From CAG-791 sp003447895 (GTDB lineage: Bacteria; Bacillota; Clostridia; Lachnospirales; Lachnospiraceae), in the NCBI GenBank assembly GCA_946620035.1, contig CAMOMX010000123.1, positions 1 to 6,063 of the forward strand: DNA of 6,063 nucleotides, read 5' to 3'. The notes beneath the pieces are model-generated. The model was given only the letters and a program-made list of their open reading frames with translations, had not been told where the DNA came from and made no database searches. A program made the translations under genes and the position numbers. Below are positions 5,210 to 6,063 of this stretch, piece by piece. Numbering within the stretch: position 1 is the stretch's first letter; each line of letters starts with the position of its first letter.

Positions 5210-5237
5210 TTGACTTCGTTATTCGATTTGCTATACT
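5210..5237 (+). promoter_or_regulatory. Sigma-A promoter of the suf operon
   Basis: TTGACT (5210-5215) and TATACT (5232-5237) are separated by 16 bp, each matching consensus at 5 of 6 positions. Transcription should begin near 5244, inside the inverted repeat that starts one base after the -10 box. This gives a leader of about 60 nt before sufC. Confidence 0.8.
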
Positions 5238-5265
5238 AATCATATCATAGTAGTATGATATGATT
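5238..5265. promoter_or_regulatory. Perfect 12-bp inverted repeat, likely Rrf2/IscR-type operator
   Basis: AATCATATCATA (5238-5249) and TATGATATGATT (5254-5265) are exact reverse complements around a four-base GTAG centre. The dyad begins directly after the -10 box and covers the expected transcription start, so a dimeric repressor bound here would block the promoter. The divergent Rrf2 gene supplies the obvious candidate. Assignment of the protein to the site is inference from position and symmetry. Confidence 0.7.
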
Positions 5266-5277
5266 TAAGGAGACAAA

Positions 5278-5310
5278 TTGCAAGTGCAAATCACAGGAGA
5301 TCAGATATGA
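5278..5310 (+). other. Possible 10-codon leader ORF overlapping the sufC start
   Basis: AAGGAGA (5267-5273) is followed after four bases by a TTG at 5278. The TTG opens a frame of ten codons (LQVQITGDQI as read) ending in TGA at 5308-5310. That stop overlaps the sufC ATG as ATGA. sufC also has its own AGGAGA at 5295-5300. The arrangement would allow translational coupling, but a TTG start and such short length make chance likely. Confidence 0.15.
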
Positions 5311-6056
5311 GCAACATTCTTGAAGTGAAAGACCTGCACGTCAGCGTGGCAGACAAAGAGATCCTGAAGGGCGTGAACCTTTCGATCGGAAGCGGGGAGA
5401 CCCACGTCCTGATGGGCCCCAATGGCGCGGGCAAGTCGACACTGGGCTTTGCCCTGATGGGAAACCCGCGTTATGAGGTCACAGGGGGCGAGATCGTCTT
5501 TCATGGTCAAAATATAGAGGAAGAGTCAGCAGACAAGCGCGCCAGAGCGGGGATGTTCATGTCCTTCCAGAATCCGGTGGAAGTGCCCGGGCTCTCGGTG
5601 TCTTCCTTCATAAGAAGCGCGATCGAGCAGCGCACAGGCAGGCGGCCGCTCCTGTTCAAGTTCAAAAAGGAACTGGATGCCAAAATGGATGCCCTCCATA
5701 TAGACCGCTCTTATGCGGAGAGAGACCTCAATGTGGGATTTTCGGGCGGCGAGAAGAAGAAGGCGGAAATCCTGCAGCTGCACATGCTGGCCCCGTCACT
5801 GGCAATTCTGGATGAGACGGATTCCGGCCTCGACGTAGATGCTGTCCGCATCGTTTCCGAGGGAATCCGGGCTTACCAGGAGGAGAAGAAAGGAAGTCTT
5901 CTGATCATCACCCACAATGCCGGGATCCTGGAGTCCCTGCATGTGGACCACACCTACATTATTGTGGACGGACAGATCGCGGCCGAGGGCGGCGCGGAGC
6001 TCATCGGACAGATCAGCAGGGACGGCTTTTCAGCTTTCGAGAGCGCGGAGGAATGA
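5307..6056 (+). CDS. sufC: Fe-S cluster assembly ATPase SufC
   Basis: This 249-residue ABC-type ATPase belongs to the SufBCD iron-sulfur scaffold complex. It acts in the cytoplasm and drives the conformational change that lets SufB-SufD assemble a cluster. In order it has Walker A GPNGAGKST (37-45), Q-loop FQNPVEVPG (87-95, Gln88), ABC signature FSGGEKKKAEI (144-154), Walker B LAILDETDSGLD (164-175) and switch histidine His202 in ITHN. FQNP-E-PG, SGGEKKK and the LDExDSGLD form are typical of SufC rather than of transporters. Length is normal for the family. AGGAGA at 5295-5300, six bases before the ATG, fixes the start. It is the first gene of its operon, behind a TTGACT/TATACT promoter with a palindromic operator, and is divergent from an IscR-like regulator. 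sufB and the remaining genes are expected just beyond the right edge. Confidence 0.97.
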   Translation: MSNILEVKDLHVSVADKEILKGVNLSIGSGETHVLMGPNGAGKSTLGFALMGNPRYEVTGGEIVFHGQNIEEESADKRARAGMFMSFQNPVEVPGLSVSSFIRSAIEQRTGRRPLLFKFKKELDAKMDALHIDRSYAERDLNVGFSGGEKKKAEILQLHMLAPSLAILDETDSGLDVDAVRIVSEGIRAYQEEKKGSLLIITHNAGILESLHVDHTYIIVDGQIAAEGGAELIGQISRDGFSAFESAEE

Positions 6057-6063
6057 CCGGCAG

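Noticed and set aside
4887..5213. + strand frame of 108 codons opposite the Rrf2 gene
   Set aside because: It is a shadow of the Rrf2 coding strand, has no ribosome binding site, and runs through the terminator T-tract.

Overview
The window looks like a chromosomal segment from a Gram-positive, anaerobic Firmicute, most likely a Lachnospiraceae-type Clostridium. The grounds are strong AGGAGG-type ribosome binding sites, a lipoprotein sugar-binding protein with an LAAC lipobox, a cysteine-containing Rrf2 regulator divergent from a sufC-first Suf operon, and a small two-CxxC protein of a kind I recall from Lachnospiraceae. This taxonomic call is inference from gene content. No marker gene is present.

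Layout. Bases 1-655 hold no convincing gene. They contain a dense cluster of short repeats: three tandem units at 188-318, an 11-bp inverted repeat spanning 326-412, a 9-mer (ATGGGGGAC) present four times, a 13-bp palindrome, and an inverted partial copy of the tandem unit near 504. Bases 656-4309 form a carbohydrate module, all on the + strand: a sugar ABC-transporter substrate-binding lipoprotein, an AraC-family regulator with a sugar-sensing cupin domain, and a cytoplasmic GH27 alpha-galactosidase-type glycosidase. No ABC permease or ATPase gene is present in the window. The likely logic is that the lipoprotein captures an alpha-galactoside, a permease encoded elsewhere imports it, GH27 cleaves it inside the cell, and the AraC protein senses the sugar and controls the locus. 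The AraC-GH27 gap carries two copies of the palindrome ATGGTGCCTGGCACCAT. The first copy supplies the last residues of the AraC protein and abuts its stop codon.

Bases 4308-4405 carry about five imperfect 20-bp repeats between the GH27 stop codon and a 65-residue two-CxxC (zinc-ribbon-like) protein at 4397-4594. The repeats contain that gene's ribosome binding site and start codon.

Bases 4651-6056 are an iron-sulfur cluster biogenesis module: an IscR-like Rrf2 regulator on the - strand, divergent from sufC on the + strand. Between them lie a + strand intrinsic terminator, a good sigma-A promoter (TTGACT-16-TATACT), and a perfect 12-bp inverted repeat immediately after the -10 box. That repeat is the obvious operator candidate for the Rrf2 protein. 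The rest of the Suf operon (normally sufB, sufD, sufS, sufU) would lie beyond the right edge.

The genes belong to known families. The more unusual material is non-coding: the repeat cluster, the duplicated palindrome, the 20-bp array and the suf control region. I see no evidence for a wholly new multi-gene system here.
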